Part shown: one piece after another, positions 30,633-41,760 of the stretch | Numbering within the stretch: position 1 is the stretch's first letter | Layout: the number at the start of each line of letters is the position of its first letter | Origin: Pseudevernia furfuracea | Taxonomy: Eukaryota; Ascomycota; Lecanoromycetes; Lecanorales; Parmeliaceae | Direction of reading: 5' to 3' | NCBI GenBank assembly: GCA_022315425.1 | Contig: JAIUPT010000040.1 | Location: forward strand, 1-64,000 | DNA: 64,000 nucleotides | Program-made: the position numbers and the translations under genes | Notes under the pieces: generated by a model | What the model was told of the DNA's origin: nothing | What the model saw: only the letters and a program-made list of their open reading frames with translations | Database searches by the model: none

Positions 30633-31700
30633 TCAAATTCCTGCCACATTCACTCCATTGACAACATCCGCCACAGCTCCGGTCTTCCCCGTCCCATTGC
30701 CCTGTTCCCTCTGATCAACCCCAGCTGTCGCGGGTTTGTCTAGTCTACTCCTTTTCTCTCCGTCTGCTTTCTCTGCAGCAGCCGCCACCGCCTTGGCATC
30801 CTTCGCTCTCTGCTCAACCCTCTCACTATACCTATCCCCAAAAAGGTCAAAATGCGGCCTCATAATGATACTATACTTTACAAACTCCTCCATACAATCA
30901 ACAAGCCTATCTCGGTTCCCACTAGGCAAGAGCCGACTCGTCTCATCACCCTCCTCTGTAAATTGCGTATACGCTCTCGGCAAACTAGACTGATTAGGAA
31001 TGCAAAACATGCGCATCCACCGGCCTAGAATACGCAACGAGTTCACGGCATTGAAAGACTGAGATCCGCCATTGACCTGGATTATTGAAAGAGTTCGGCC
31101 TTGGGTTGGTCGAACACTGCCTGCTGAGAGGGGAATCCAGTCGATTTGATTTTTGAAGACGCCTGTCTGAAAAAATAATCAGCAGCTGTTCGAACATGCC
31201 AGCAGGGGGCTATTAAGACTTGCCAGGTTCCCATGCTGTTCCGGCGTGCACCAGACATGTCCATCGCTCCAGCGGCTGAGCTCACGCAGCTCTTGCACCT
31301 TCTCATGCTTCTCGTCCACGTCATTCTTGACTGGCAGTTGAGCGGGATCGAAGACGCGGACATCGCATCCAAGGCGATGAAGAATGCGCGAGGCTTCAAA
31401 AGCCATTAGTTTCGAATACGATCTGCATTCGTATATCAGCGTCCGCACAGCACGGTCCGACCAAACGATGCCATACCTCTTGCGCAGGCTTCCATAAAGT
31501 ACCAAGACTCGCAAAGGCTGACCTGTTGCACCTAGGTCTTGCTCCACCATTTTAGATGCGGTCTCCAGCTCCAGCTCTGATATCCAGTCCGTGGACCTCG
31601 TTTTTTCGTCTAGGAGGAAAGGTCTGTACCGAACGTCACAATCTGCTCCATGTTCCGACTGCGTAGTTGCTACCGCGGAAATCGGTCTTTGTACTGCCAT
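30633..31700 (-). CDS. arsH: ArsH-type NADPH-dependent FMN reductase
   Basis: Three exons: 31700-31477, 31422-31224 and 31166-30633, encoding 318 residues. Intron 1 is 54 nt, in frame and without a stop, so an unspliced reading inserts 18 spurious residues into the FMN phosphate loop; spliced, the loop reads YGSLRKRSYSKL as in ArsH. Intron 2 begins GCAAGT and ends TTTCAG, a GC-AG intron whose removal restores HGNLTGVFKNQIDWIPL. Later blocks SAGSVRPTQGRTLS, VNGGSQSFNAVNSLR and LGRWMRMFCIPNQSSLP are hallmark ArsH sequence. The enzyme is a flavoprotein linked to oxidation of trivalent organoarsenicals or quinone reduction. The Ala/Lys-rich C-terminal extension is non-conserved. An upstream alternative frame open to 31850 would add 50 residues. 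Confidence 0.9.
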
Positions 31701-32952
31701 CGTAGCCACTAGAAAAGGCCGACGACGAATTTTGTTTGAAGCAAGAGTCAAGCCGCAACGGTAGGTCGGCGTTGAGCGAGGAAATTTGCTCGGACGAGCC
31801 TGCGAAGTGTAGCTTGAGCTTATGCCTTTCCAGCCTATCCTGCTCATCACCTTTACGACTTACCAATTTGCGAATGAATGAGTATTAACAGAGGTTGGTG
31901 TTTTCGGAGAGAAAGAGGAGCGTGGCAGAAAAAAAGTTCGGGGATAAGAGCATGTCATCGAAGCTCGCTTATTGAACGTGGGACACCAGCCAATCACATC
32001 GAGCAAGTATGTCACTGCCAAGACCTTGAAGTACATCAACATTCCCACAAGCCGACGATCCCCATGTTCCAGCAAGACGACTACAGCTACTTGATGTCAG
32101 GCGAGTGCATGTGTACTGGTCTTTCCACTCTATATCTCGTTGACATAACCACTGTCAGTACCGCAAACTCAACCAGTGACACTATCTCTACATCAGCACG
32201 ACCAAAGTCTCCTTTGCGAACATGGCCCAACGATACCCACCTCCTTCGTGGCATGCTACCTTTCAAAGTCCTGCAATGCCGTCCCAGAAACTATAACGCG
32301 CTCCATTCTCTGAAAAGATTAAACCAGGTTCATGAACCTGGGGTGGATTTCGTTCTCATCGGTCTGCGCCGCAACGACCCTGTACGCCTCGGTGCGTTTT
32401 TGACGAAACACCAGCTATAGATTAATGCCATTTTCACAGGATGGAAACATTCGCGGCACGCTGAACCTACCAGCCCAGACCCTCCGTCACAGCCCCCAAG
32501 CTATTTGGAGTCTTTGCGTTAGTGCCAACATCAAAACAGTGATGTTCTACTGCAGTAAGGGAGTTCTGCGCTATTCTGACCCACAGCGCGCTTGGAATCA
32601 TCAAGTGATATCCAAGCAGTCGGATTTATCACGGGGACGAGGCACGCGAGCTGTGGGGTGGTCTGACGACAGGATCCAGGACGAAGGCATGACAGGAATG
32701 CAGAACCTGATTCTACTGGAAGGTATAGGGATTGGCCAAAGCGGGTCCAGAGCATCTTCTTCGTTGATGTAGTAAAGTGCAGAGGATGGACACAATAGGG
32801 GCTTGCCCCTTACTCTATAGCTGTTGCGTAGAGCGTCGGAATGTTTGATCTGGTGTGTTCGCTTCTTTTCTCAATCCCAACCACCAGAGTGCGTTGGGAG
32901 GTCTACCAAGCTGTCGATCAGGGTTTTCTCAGTCCACACCGTGTCCAACAAA
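31701..32952. other. Intergenic upstream of arsH
   Basis: A plus frame at 31878-32420 is open for 180 codons but lacks motifs and looks like chance. No arsenic-resistance partner gene (arsB/ACR3, arsC) is present nearby. Confidence 0.5.
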
Positions 32953-33453
32953 TCAGCCAAAAGGCGGTATGGCCACGCCCCCAGCCTCCACAACCCTCAG
33001 CCCCGCATAACAAAGCCTCCCCCGCCACCTACCCCTCGCACCCCTCTCCCACCACCACTCCTTCGCAAAAACCGGTGCGAACCCCCTCTCCGCCGCATTC
33101 CTACGGCTAGCCGCAAACTCGGCTATAAAAGCCACCGGGACCGGTGTCGCCGAACAGCCAAACTCGACTCTCAAATTCCCCCATTCGAGCACGACCTGGT
33201 TTGACGGCGGGCTGTTGGCCCACATGGTGATGAAATTGTCGAGGATCTGGGTGAAGAGGCGGGCGAGGGCGATGCAGGCGACGCAGTGGAGGGCGGCGAA
33301 GGCGACGACGAGGACGAGGCCGTTTTCTTCGATGACGCGGACCCAGTCAAGGCCAGGGAAGAAGGGCATGTCGCGGGGTTGGAGCGGGTGGAGGGTGGGG
33401 GGCAGGAGACTTCGGGACGTGTTGTTGAATGATGCTAGGTTGGCAGTGTCCAT
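32953..33453 (-). CDS. Small predicted membrane protein, unknown function
   Basis: Frame of 166 residues from an ATG at 33453. Residues 1-40 are Pro/Asn-rich, then a single strong hydrophobic helix, VLVVAFAALHCVACIALARL, followed by an amphipathic region (WGNLRVEFGC, VPVAFIAEFA, RNAAERGFAPVF). Codon use is regular and GC-rich as in the intact genes. The last 30 residues are Gly/Arg-rich and may be read beyond an unseen splice site. Similar small single-helix proteins with a W-x-VEFGC segment occur in filamentous fungi without assigned function. Overlapping plus-strand frames look like shadows. Confidence 0.5.
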   Translation of the reverse strand: MDTANLASFNNTSRSLLPPTLHPLQPRDMPFFPGLDWVRVIEENGLVLVVAFAALHCVACIALARLFTQILDNFITMWANSPPSNQVVLEWGNLRVEFGCSATPVPVAFIAEFAASRRNAAERGFAPVFAKEWWWERGARGRWRGRLCYAGLRVVEAGGVAIPPFG

Positions 33454-35348
33454 GACATTTGGTGTGAGAAGTGTTGCTTGTGTTTCAGTTTGGCTGTTGT
33501 TGCCTCAACTTATCCTCGTCGCACGACCTTTCAACCGGCTCGTGGGTTTGGGTTGCACTGTTCAAGTGCGTGCTCAGAAATGCGGTATTTGGGGGATCGA
33601 ACTTTCGCGCAATTATACCATATGCGCCTGGGGATACAGATCGCAAATACCACACGGTCGGTAGCCGTAGAGGTAGACCGAGCCTCCGGACCAATTGTCT
33701 GCATCTCTTTAGTAGGTACATGTGACTGAGGAATCATCACACAAACTGAGTAAGCTTATGAGTGAATACATCAGGGAGACGAAAGAGACATCCGATATGC
33801 TTGATTTTAGTAATGAGTATAAAACATAGTCCCCCTCTTTTGCTCCTCACTTCCCTTCTGAGTCTGCGCCATTTTCGATCTCTCCCTCCATCTATGGTCT
33901 CCACTTGAACAACACAGACGGAATGAGCGTAAGGAGCATAGCTACAATAGCCAGAGTACAGTAATCAAGGTGAATCCGCAACCTGATTGCCCAATTTCCG
34001 TGAAGAACCGGGTGGCAAAAAGCGGTGCCACGGCTCCCAAGGTGTTCCGCATAAATACCTGCCCTGGGACGGCGGAGGAAGATTTCCCGCCGTAGCAGTC
34101 GGAGGTGTAGACAAAAGATATTGGGACTGAGATAGGGTTAGGGCCAACGTAGGGGTGAGTTAAGAGTGGCCTACGGGAAAACAAGGTATGAGCAACTTGT
34201 GAGGGAACAAGCTTCAAGAGGACGAGAGGCAAACAAGACTAGTGGGCGCTAGAGTCCGTGTGAGAACGTGGGTATAAGAGTTCCAAATTGCTACGTCAGT
34301 GGCCGTTTCTTCCTCAAAAGAGTCCGTGGCAGAAAACAATTGACGGCTTCGGGACGACAGCTGACTGCTGAGTTGGCAGTATCAAACAATGAAAGGCGGA
34401 TTCGCAGATAGCTTTTTGCTTCTCGAGGATAGATATTCGGTCAGTGCCACTGTGTTACTCGCTTCCTCTGCAGCCTCACTGATTCTATACACTTACAAAC
34501 TGAACAAAACAGCCTGCAAGCTAGCCTCCAGCTCAAAGAACTCGAGAGGAGGCCGTCAGTGGTGAACAACCCGACGCTGAGCGGGGACCTTACCGTCGAC
34601 ACTTTGTCGCCCGTGAGGCTGGATCCCGCGAACGGGCGCCTCGAGGACTGTCGACAAAGCGAGAAAGCCGAGGGTAGGAGAGCCGAATACACCATCTTCT
34701 CTCCTATGACGCGAGGTTGGATCGAAAGGTCCGAACCCAGTCATCGACTCCAAAAGGCCGTGGTGCGTTCTCAATGGAACAACGCCCTGCAGATTGGATC
34801 CTCTTCGGTATACTCGAGCTCACCGCCTCCCTTCCGCCCCCTACGGAACGCTCCCACCCAAGCTGGACCCTTGCCTCAGAGTGGGCGTATGAATTTGTAT
34901 TGGGGTATGAAAAAGTGGTTTATCCCTGGACCCTTCCTCGGCGGGCTCTCTGTCCAAGAAGTGGGTGCCTAAGGGACCGATGGGGAGTTGGAGAAGCGCG
35001 ATCTACTAGTGCTGAAGAGGCCGATGGTGAAGGAAGCCGGGGAGATAGTGAAGGGACGTGGATGATGGTGTCGACACCGCCACAGTCAAGGTTGTCAATC
35101 CCAGCAGTCCCACCACTCCCACTCATGAGCAGAAGCCAGGCTCAGCAAATATTACCTCCTTCATATGCGTCTGGAGGAAATTTTCCTCACCGAGAGAGAG
35201 GGAGGGATGATATAAATTATCTATTAGAGTACTAAACACCTGCTATCCATTATATGTAGCCCAGTCTTTCCAAACCCCATCGTCGTAACAAATGTCATGA
35301 ATCATAAACCCTCCCCCCACCATCTCCCTCTCACCACCCACCACATTC
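33454..35348. other. Gene-free region including a GC-balanced insert-like segment
   Basis: No fungal gene structure seen. The part at about 34440-34973 has two long overlapping plus frames (34559-34972 and 34717-35235) without motifs, even composition and no intron signals; it differs in texture from its surroundings and might be transferred DNA. The right end carries C-rich sequence downstream of the WSC gene. Confidence 0.45.
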
Positions 35349-38300
35349 TCACCCCTGGGTCCCAGTCGCTGGCACCCCCTGCGCACTCACACTCGTCGCG
35401 TTATACTCATAAACATTCAAAACCCCGCTCCCCCCACAAAACTCCTTCCGATTCCCCGAACAAACCATACTACAACTTGCATTACTAGCCACCGCGGCCG
35501 AGCTCGGCAGACTTCCCGCGCAATAGCACTCCTGCGCATATTCGACCCCGGCAAACGCCATCATCGGGCTCTGCGCCTGACAAAACTGCACGCACGACTC
35601 GACCGTCATGCCCGACGCGTTCGAATACGACGGCCCACCGAGCAACCTTCCATTCTGCACCTCATTGTAGCAGCCCAGTTCGACATAAAACCCGACCTGG
35701 GCGACCGTTTCCGGCGGCTGGTACGTCGTCAGGTTATACAAACTGAGTAAATTCGCGTTCCCGCAAATCTCGCTCGTGTTGCCGGCGCAAGGTTCCGAGC
35801 AGCCCTGCTTGCCGACGGCGGCGTAGTTTTGGAGACCGGAGCCGCAGTAGCATTCCTGGCCGTATTCGAGGCCGGCGAGGTTGAAGTTATTGTTGCCGGT
35901 GGTGGAGCAGAAGGATTGGCAGGATTCGATGGTCATGCCGCTGGTGTTAGTGTAGGAGGCGCCAGAGAGGGCGCGCGGGGTGACAGAATCGTTAGCGCAG
36001 CCGAGGTAGGACCAGCCGTTAGAGGACAGCTCGCCGACTGTTGGGGTGTGGACTGAGGGACCGGTGGAGGAGGGGGTCAAGGAGATGGTGGAGGATGGGG
36101 TTGAGGAATTCATTGATGAGAGAGTTGATGCACTGGTTGAGGGTTTCGCAATGCTGGAGGGTAGCGTTGTTGAGGATATTTTGCTGGATGAGGACATTGT
36201 GGCAGAAGAGAAATTGCTCGAGGATATTATGGATGGTGAGATAGTGGTTGATGAAAATATAGTAGATGAGAGCATAGTCGATGAGAGTCTGCTCGAGGCT
36301 ATAGTGGAGCCTAGTACGGACGACGAGAGCGTAGCTTTTGATGATGAAACCACGGAGGCTGAAGAAGCGATAGGTGATACGCTGCCAGGCGACATCACGC
36401 TAGAGGATAGAGCCGTAAGGGTTGAATTGGCTGATGATAGTCTTCCAGATGCTAGCAGCGCAGTGGAAGAGACAACGGTGGTGGAAGAAGCGTAGGTGGA
36501 GGCAATTGAAGGTATTGTCGACGCAGCCGGATATGTCGGCGCTGCCATGATCAGGTTGTTTGTCGCCTGGATCTCATACATATCCAGTCGCCAGCCACCC
36601 CCACAGTACTCCAAGCTATTGCCTGAGCATAGTACGTTACAGTCAGTCAGTGGTTGTATGCCGCTGCCAGCGTTAGGAGCCGTTCCGCAGTAGCTAGGTA
36701 CCTATGAGCAACTTTCTTCAAGAATGTCTCAAGTCAAAATTACTCACCATTCCTGTCCATACTCGACCCCCATCCAGGCATAGCCGGCGCACTGAGCAGC
36801 GCACAGCTCGACAGTCAGCCCAGTGGTGTTAAAGTACGCAAACCCACTGAGAGTGCGCGTGTTGCTATTCTGTTGCGTATCGTTCCAGCAGCCTTGGAAG
36901 ACGTAGTTGCCAACACTTTGGACGTGGACTGGACCAGTAGGTGTGGGCGCAACGGATGATACTGAGGAGATGACAGAGGCTGAGGAAGCAGGAGGAATTG
37001 AAGAGGCGATACCGAGTGTTGATGATAGATTAGAGGTTGAGGAGACAGCTGACGAGAAAACAGCAACGTAAGTATAGATGTTGATCCGATTCGAGCCACC
37101 ACAATACTCCGTCGCATTTCCGCTGCAGACCATGTTGCAGCCCGTCACAGCTGGGGTGCTTCCGGGAACGACAGCGGATCCTCCAGTGATGGCGTTACCA
37201 CAGTAGCACTCAGCTCCATATTCGACTCCGAAATATGTGAAGGCAATACACTCGGAAGCACATTGTTCGACATCATTCTGACTTGCGACCCCTGGGTTGG
37301 CGAGACCAGTCAAAGCTCTTGAATTGACGCTATCGCTGTAGCAGCCCATGTAGGAGAAACCGACTCCCATTTGGACTGTAATCGGTCCAGTCTGTGTGGG
37401 GGCTGCTGTAGAAGAACTTTTACTCGTTGCTGACGCCGAGCCGGTGACGGCCGGAATCGCCGAGGAAGCAGAAGCGAGCGAAGCATTGTACTGATAAAGA
37501 TTCAATCGGTTCGGGCCACCACAATATTCGCTAGTATTGCCATCGCACGTCATATCGCACAAATTCTGCGTTGGGTCGCTTCCACCAGTAGCCAGGGCGG
37601 AACCTCCTAGTAATGCGTTTCCGCAGTAGCATTCCTATTGAAGACTTCTGAGTCAGGATCCGATTCCGAATCATGTCTTGGGACCAACATCGATACTTAA
37701 AGCAGAACATAATTTCGAAAATACGTACCGCACTGTACTCAACTCCAAAATACGTGAACCCAACGCAAGCAGCGGCACAAAGTTCCACCGTCAGCGTTGC
37801 ACCAGCAACAGGGTTAGCAAGTCCCGTGAGCGCGCGATTCGCTGTGCTGTCTGTGTAGCAGCCAATGTAGCCATATCCTCCAGCAGATGGCACAACCGAG
37901 GGCGCGCCAGGAGTTGGTGTCGGGCTCATGGCTGGCGTTGATGTTGTCGAGGTTGGTGCTGGCAAGCTACCATTGAGCTGGTACATATCGAGTCTATCCG
38001 GGCCGCCGCAGTACTCCGAGGCGTTGCCACCGCACAGCATGGAACAACCGTTGACAAGGATATCCGAGCTAGGCTGGTTGACGGAGCCAGCGTTAATGGT
38101 GTTCCCGCAGTAGCACTCGTTGGAGTATTCTATAGGAGGTCGGAGTCAGTGGTTCTTCTTCAGGGGTTCAAGTAATAATTCAGGCAGATTCAGGGCAACA
38201 AAAGGACTCTACTACTGCCAGAACAAGTCTTACGATTCGAAGAATGAGATGAATCGAGATGTACATACCAACCCCAAAGTAAGTATACCCTTGACACGAA

Positions 38301-41300
38301 GCCTCACAGCTCTCGATCGTGTTGCCGACACCAGCTGGAATCCCCGGTGCCAGGCCAGATAACGCGCGGCCAACCGTAGCCTCTGAGTAGCAACCAATGT
38401 AATCATAGTTTCCAGTTTGATTGACAGTGATTGGTGCGTCAGCGGGCTGGGTGTTGTTTCCAGGTGTGTAGCGGGAGGAATCGTAATAGACGCTCAGATA
38501 ACCGCCGAAACCGCCGCAGACCTGAGTCGCATCGCCAGCGCAGGAAAATGTGCAGTAGGTTTCATCGGCTTGGTAGAGGCTGGGTGGTGGTGTGTCACCT
38601 ATCCAACATTCCGTCTGATACTCAGTGCCAGCGAAGATGTAGTTACCTGCTTGAGCTTCGGTTTGGCAGAGACCATTAGTGTTCGAGCTGTTGTCATAAG
38701 GCTGGGTTGGAAGCAATCGTCCTGCTGGGGCATCATCGATAAAACAGCCTAGGTACGAGTAGACAGGCAAGCCCGAAGAGTTTGTCGGTCCTACTTTCCT
38801 ACTCACCACCGTTCCTTGTATCTGAATGACGTGGACGCCGAAGTTCAAATCATCTGTTGGTTGCGATGATCAGAGAAAGAGTTGTAGAAATGAGCAGAAG
38901 ACTTTACATACCGGTGTTCAAAGTCCAACTATTAGTGTAAACTTGATCCGGATTGTTTGGGGTCTCAGCATTAGTGGCGAAAATGACTGTCCCGTACGCA
39001 CACTGATCGACCGGGATTTGCTGCGACTCATGCAAGTCGGTTGGATCGTCTAGACGAAAGACGCCATTAGGGGGCTTGCTCTTGGTGACCATGAGTACGG
39101 AGCCACCGACGTCGCAAATGCGGATTTGCAACGAAGGCGACGTCCCGGGCACGACGTCGCCAAAGTCCATCAGAAGATTGGATTGCGGTAACCAACCGCC
39201 TTCGCCGTTGCTAATTGAAAAATTTGCTATAGGCGCTGTTGAAGCTGAGCCTTCCAAGATGATGCTTTGGGATCCTCCATTGCTCCATACCTCGAAAAAG
39301 GATGCATAATTGCCGGTTCCATTGACAGGGGTGAACGACGAGTCGACTGATATTTGTGCTCCACCTGCAATGATAGTACCCACCGCAGGCAGATCGCTTG
39401 CAGTGAAACCGTATCCAAGATCTTGCGTAGCGCCACCAAATGTAGTGTTGGTCCAGACTATGTCGTCATCGTCGAGATCATCAGTTGTGTACCCATAACC
39501 GAGGATGGTGAGAGGGTTCAACCCCGCATTGGAGATCGTAAAGGAGAGGGAGTTGGTGGGAACATCTTCAGGATAGTTCAGAAGGACAAGCCCACTGTAA
39601 TCGACCGTGATGGGAGATATGACGAGAAAAGCTTTCTGCGATACCTCTGTTCCTGTCAAGCTGATGGGAAATGTTGTCGAGTATCCTCCCACTCCGTTGA
39701 GAGTCGTGAGAGTCAAGGCAGTGCTTTTGACACCAGGTGAGACATTGCCATATGATGCGTTTGCTTGAACTCTAGTGTTTGTCGTGGTAAGATTCCATAT
39801 GACGGGGAAAGTAAAGGTGGCGTCTGCTTGGATTGGCCCTTGAGGCAAGTTCGCCGCATTCACCTGGAAATTCGCGTCACCAGTAGTAACACTTGTGATC
39901 TGATTGATCTCAATGTTGGCAGTGCAAGTAACCGTTTCGGTCTGGCTAGTCCCGAGAGCAACGCTCCCAAATTCCACTGGCGAACTACAATTCAGAGGTA
40001 GATTGACTGGAGAGCCCAAACAATACAGGGTCCCCTCAGCGTCTGTGACGTACAAGCGGGTGTCTCCAAAAGCTGGGCGTTGAAACTTGTTCAATCCGTT
40101 GACTTGCGGCAGATTGATGGTCTTCATGGTGCCGTCTGAGTTCGGCACAGCATACCAAGCGCGTAACCCAGCATCAGGATCGCACATCCATAAAATGGCT
40201 GTACCAGATTTACCTTGATAGGTGGTGATAGTTGGGATACCGACTCCGACCCGACCAGCAGAAGTCTCAGTAGTAGCACCAACTTGAGTGAACAATGGAA
40301 CGCCATTACCGTCGAAGCCAAGCTTATACACGTATGTAGGATAGCCAATGGGTGTCGAATAGATGAAGCCACCCTCGAGTGGATAGGATCCCGAACCACC
40401 GAAGACAGCTTTATTCGTGGTAATCGTCTGAATAACCCCATCCGTTGCGCCTGGGCCATTTCTGTACCCACCCAAGTTGTTGGCGTTGAGAATGTAAATC
40501 TTCCCGTTCTTACCCGCTGTTACAGCCATCTTAGAAATACCAGTGCCTTTAAAAACGGTGGGATCGAGAAGCGCAATCCCACCAGAGCCAAAGTCCTGAT
40601 CACCACCGTCCAAGTTCTGATAGTCGTAAGGCTGAAAATAATCTGTCAGAAGCAGCTTCCCGCCATCGCCGATGTTGAGATTGACCTGTAAGTCTGTTAG
40701 CACCCTTCAATCAAGGCTCTAGAAAGTCACCCATACACAGGCTTCACCCAGTGTTTGGCAGCCACTGCTTCCCGAGGCAGGCGCATCGACATTTTGGTGA
40801 CCATCACCATTTCCAGATACCCAGAACAGACGTTCACCGTCAGTAGATAGAGCCATTCCACTCATCCAGATGCCACCTTGGCCTCCGGCGAGGTTCTCAT
40901 TCCAGACGTTTGTCTGAGGAACTAGAGGTCCTGCTTCAGTAACGAAATTGGTCACAACTTCTTTCAAATTGACATCAACGCCAACGACTTGACCTGTGTA
41001 GTTGAACAAGTCACAGTGACCGCCAAAACCCCCATAGACAACAGAGCCAATCATGGTCAAGGCTGGTCGCTGTAGGACAGTCCCTCCAATGAAGTACTTC
41101 CTTGGATCATTGTCAGCGGGAACGCCGTCGACCAACAGAGGTGGAAAAGTGTCCGTTAATGTGTTAACGTCCACGCCGTGAAAGTAGTAGACTCCGTTGT
41201 AAGCGCCAGTGTTTCCCGCGTATCTGTAATTCGGAATGTAAGTCTTCGAAAAAAAGTACACAACGTCGCTAGTAGTATCTATGATTGGGGTTCCGATAAT

Positions 41301-41760
41301 ACCGATGTAGTTGGGGATGTCTGTGCAAGCAATGTCGGACTGCAAGAACGGCGTATGGACTTGTCGAGAGTTCAGAAGATCGCCCGTCTTGGCATCTAGG
41401 GTCCGAATCCAATTCTGCGAAGATGCCAAAAAAACAAGCTGGTTTCCACCAGCATTTGGCGTATATACCAGAGGCTTTGCGTAAAACTACTCTTCTTATA
41501 TTAGCAGCGGGTTTCATGTGTGGCATATTGCCTTCAAGGACGAGCTTCAAAGGCTTGCTCACCTGTTCTTGGAAGTTGAATGGTATTCTCCAGAGCAAAC
41601 CAAACTCGGCGCTATCGACGACAGCAGGATCCATATTGTGGTTTGGCAGATAGCCTGACTGCGCTGCATCTGCATCTGAAGGGCTGTCCGTTGATGCAAA
41701 GCCAGAGACCTGTGGCAGCAAAGCCACAGCAGAAGCGATGAGCCATCGGGAGAGTATCAT
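35349..41760 (-). CDS. Large secreted protein: beta-propeller, ASH-like domains, seven WSC domains
   Basis: Seven exons in phase: 41760-41563, 41486-40731, 40685-38912, 38853-38269, 38129-37729, 37634-36748 and 36693-35349, giving 1,981 residues (exon 2 could end at 40737, two residues fewer). Signal peptide MILSRWLIASAVALLPQVSG. Residues about 60-550 resemble a PQQ-type beta-propeller (NWIRTLDAKTGDLLNS; DYFQPYDYQNLDGGDQDFGS). Residues about 550-900 hold choice-of-anchor/ASH-like beta domains (VEFGSVALGTSQTETVTC; MDFGDVVPGTSPSLQIRICD). Seven WSC carbohydrate-binding-type domains follow (YLGCF, YIGCYSE, YIGCYTD, YMGCYSD, FQGCWND, YLGCAND and ELGCYNE), each with CxxxC, ECYC(G) and CGG motifs. 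A Ser/Thr-rich linker separates WSC 5 and 6. No C-terminal membrane helix, so it is probably secreted and wall- or polysaccharide-binding. Confidence 0.9.

Noticed and set aside
31423..31476. Eighteen extra residues in ArsH as a genuine insertion
   Set aside because: The segment has GT and AG ends, and removing it restores the conserved flavin loop.
31878..32420. 180-codon plus frame upstream of arsH
   Set aside because: Irregular composition, no motif, no splice support.
35829..36495. Plus-strand Glu/Val/Asp-rich frame opposite the Ser/Thr linker of the WSC protein
   Set aside because: Antisense shadow of a Ser/Thr-rich coding region; no independent signals.
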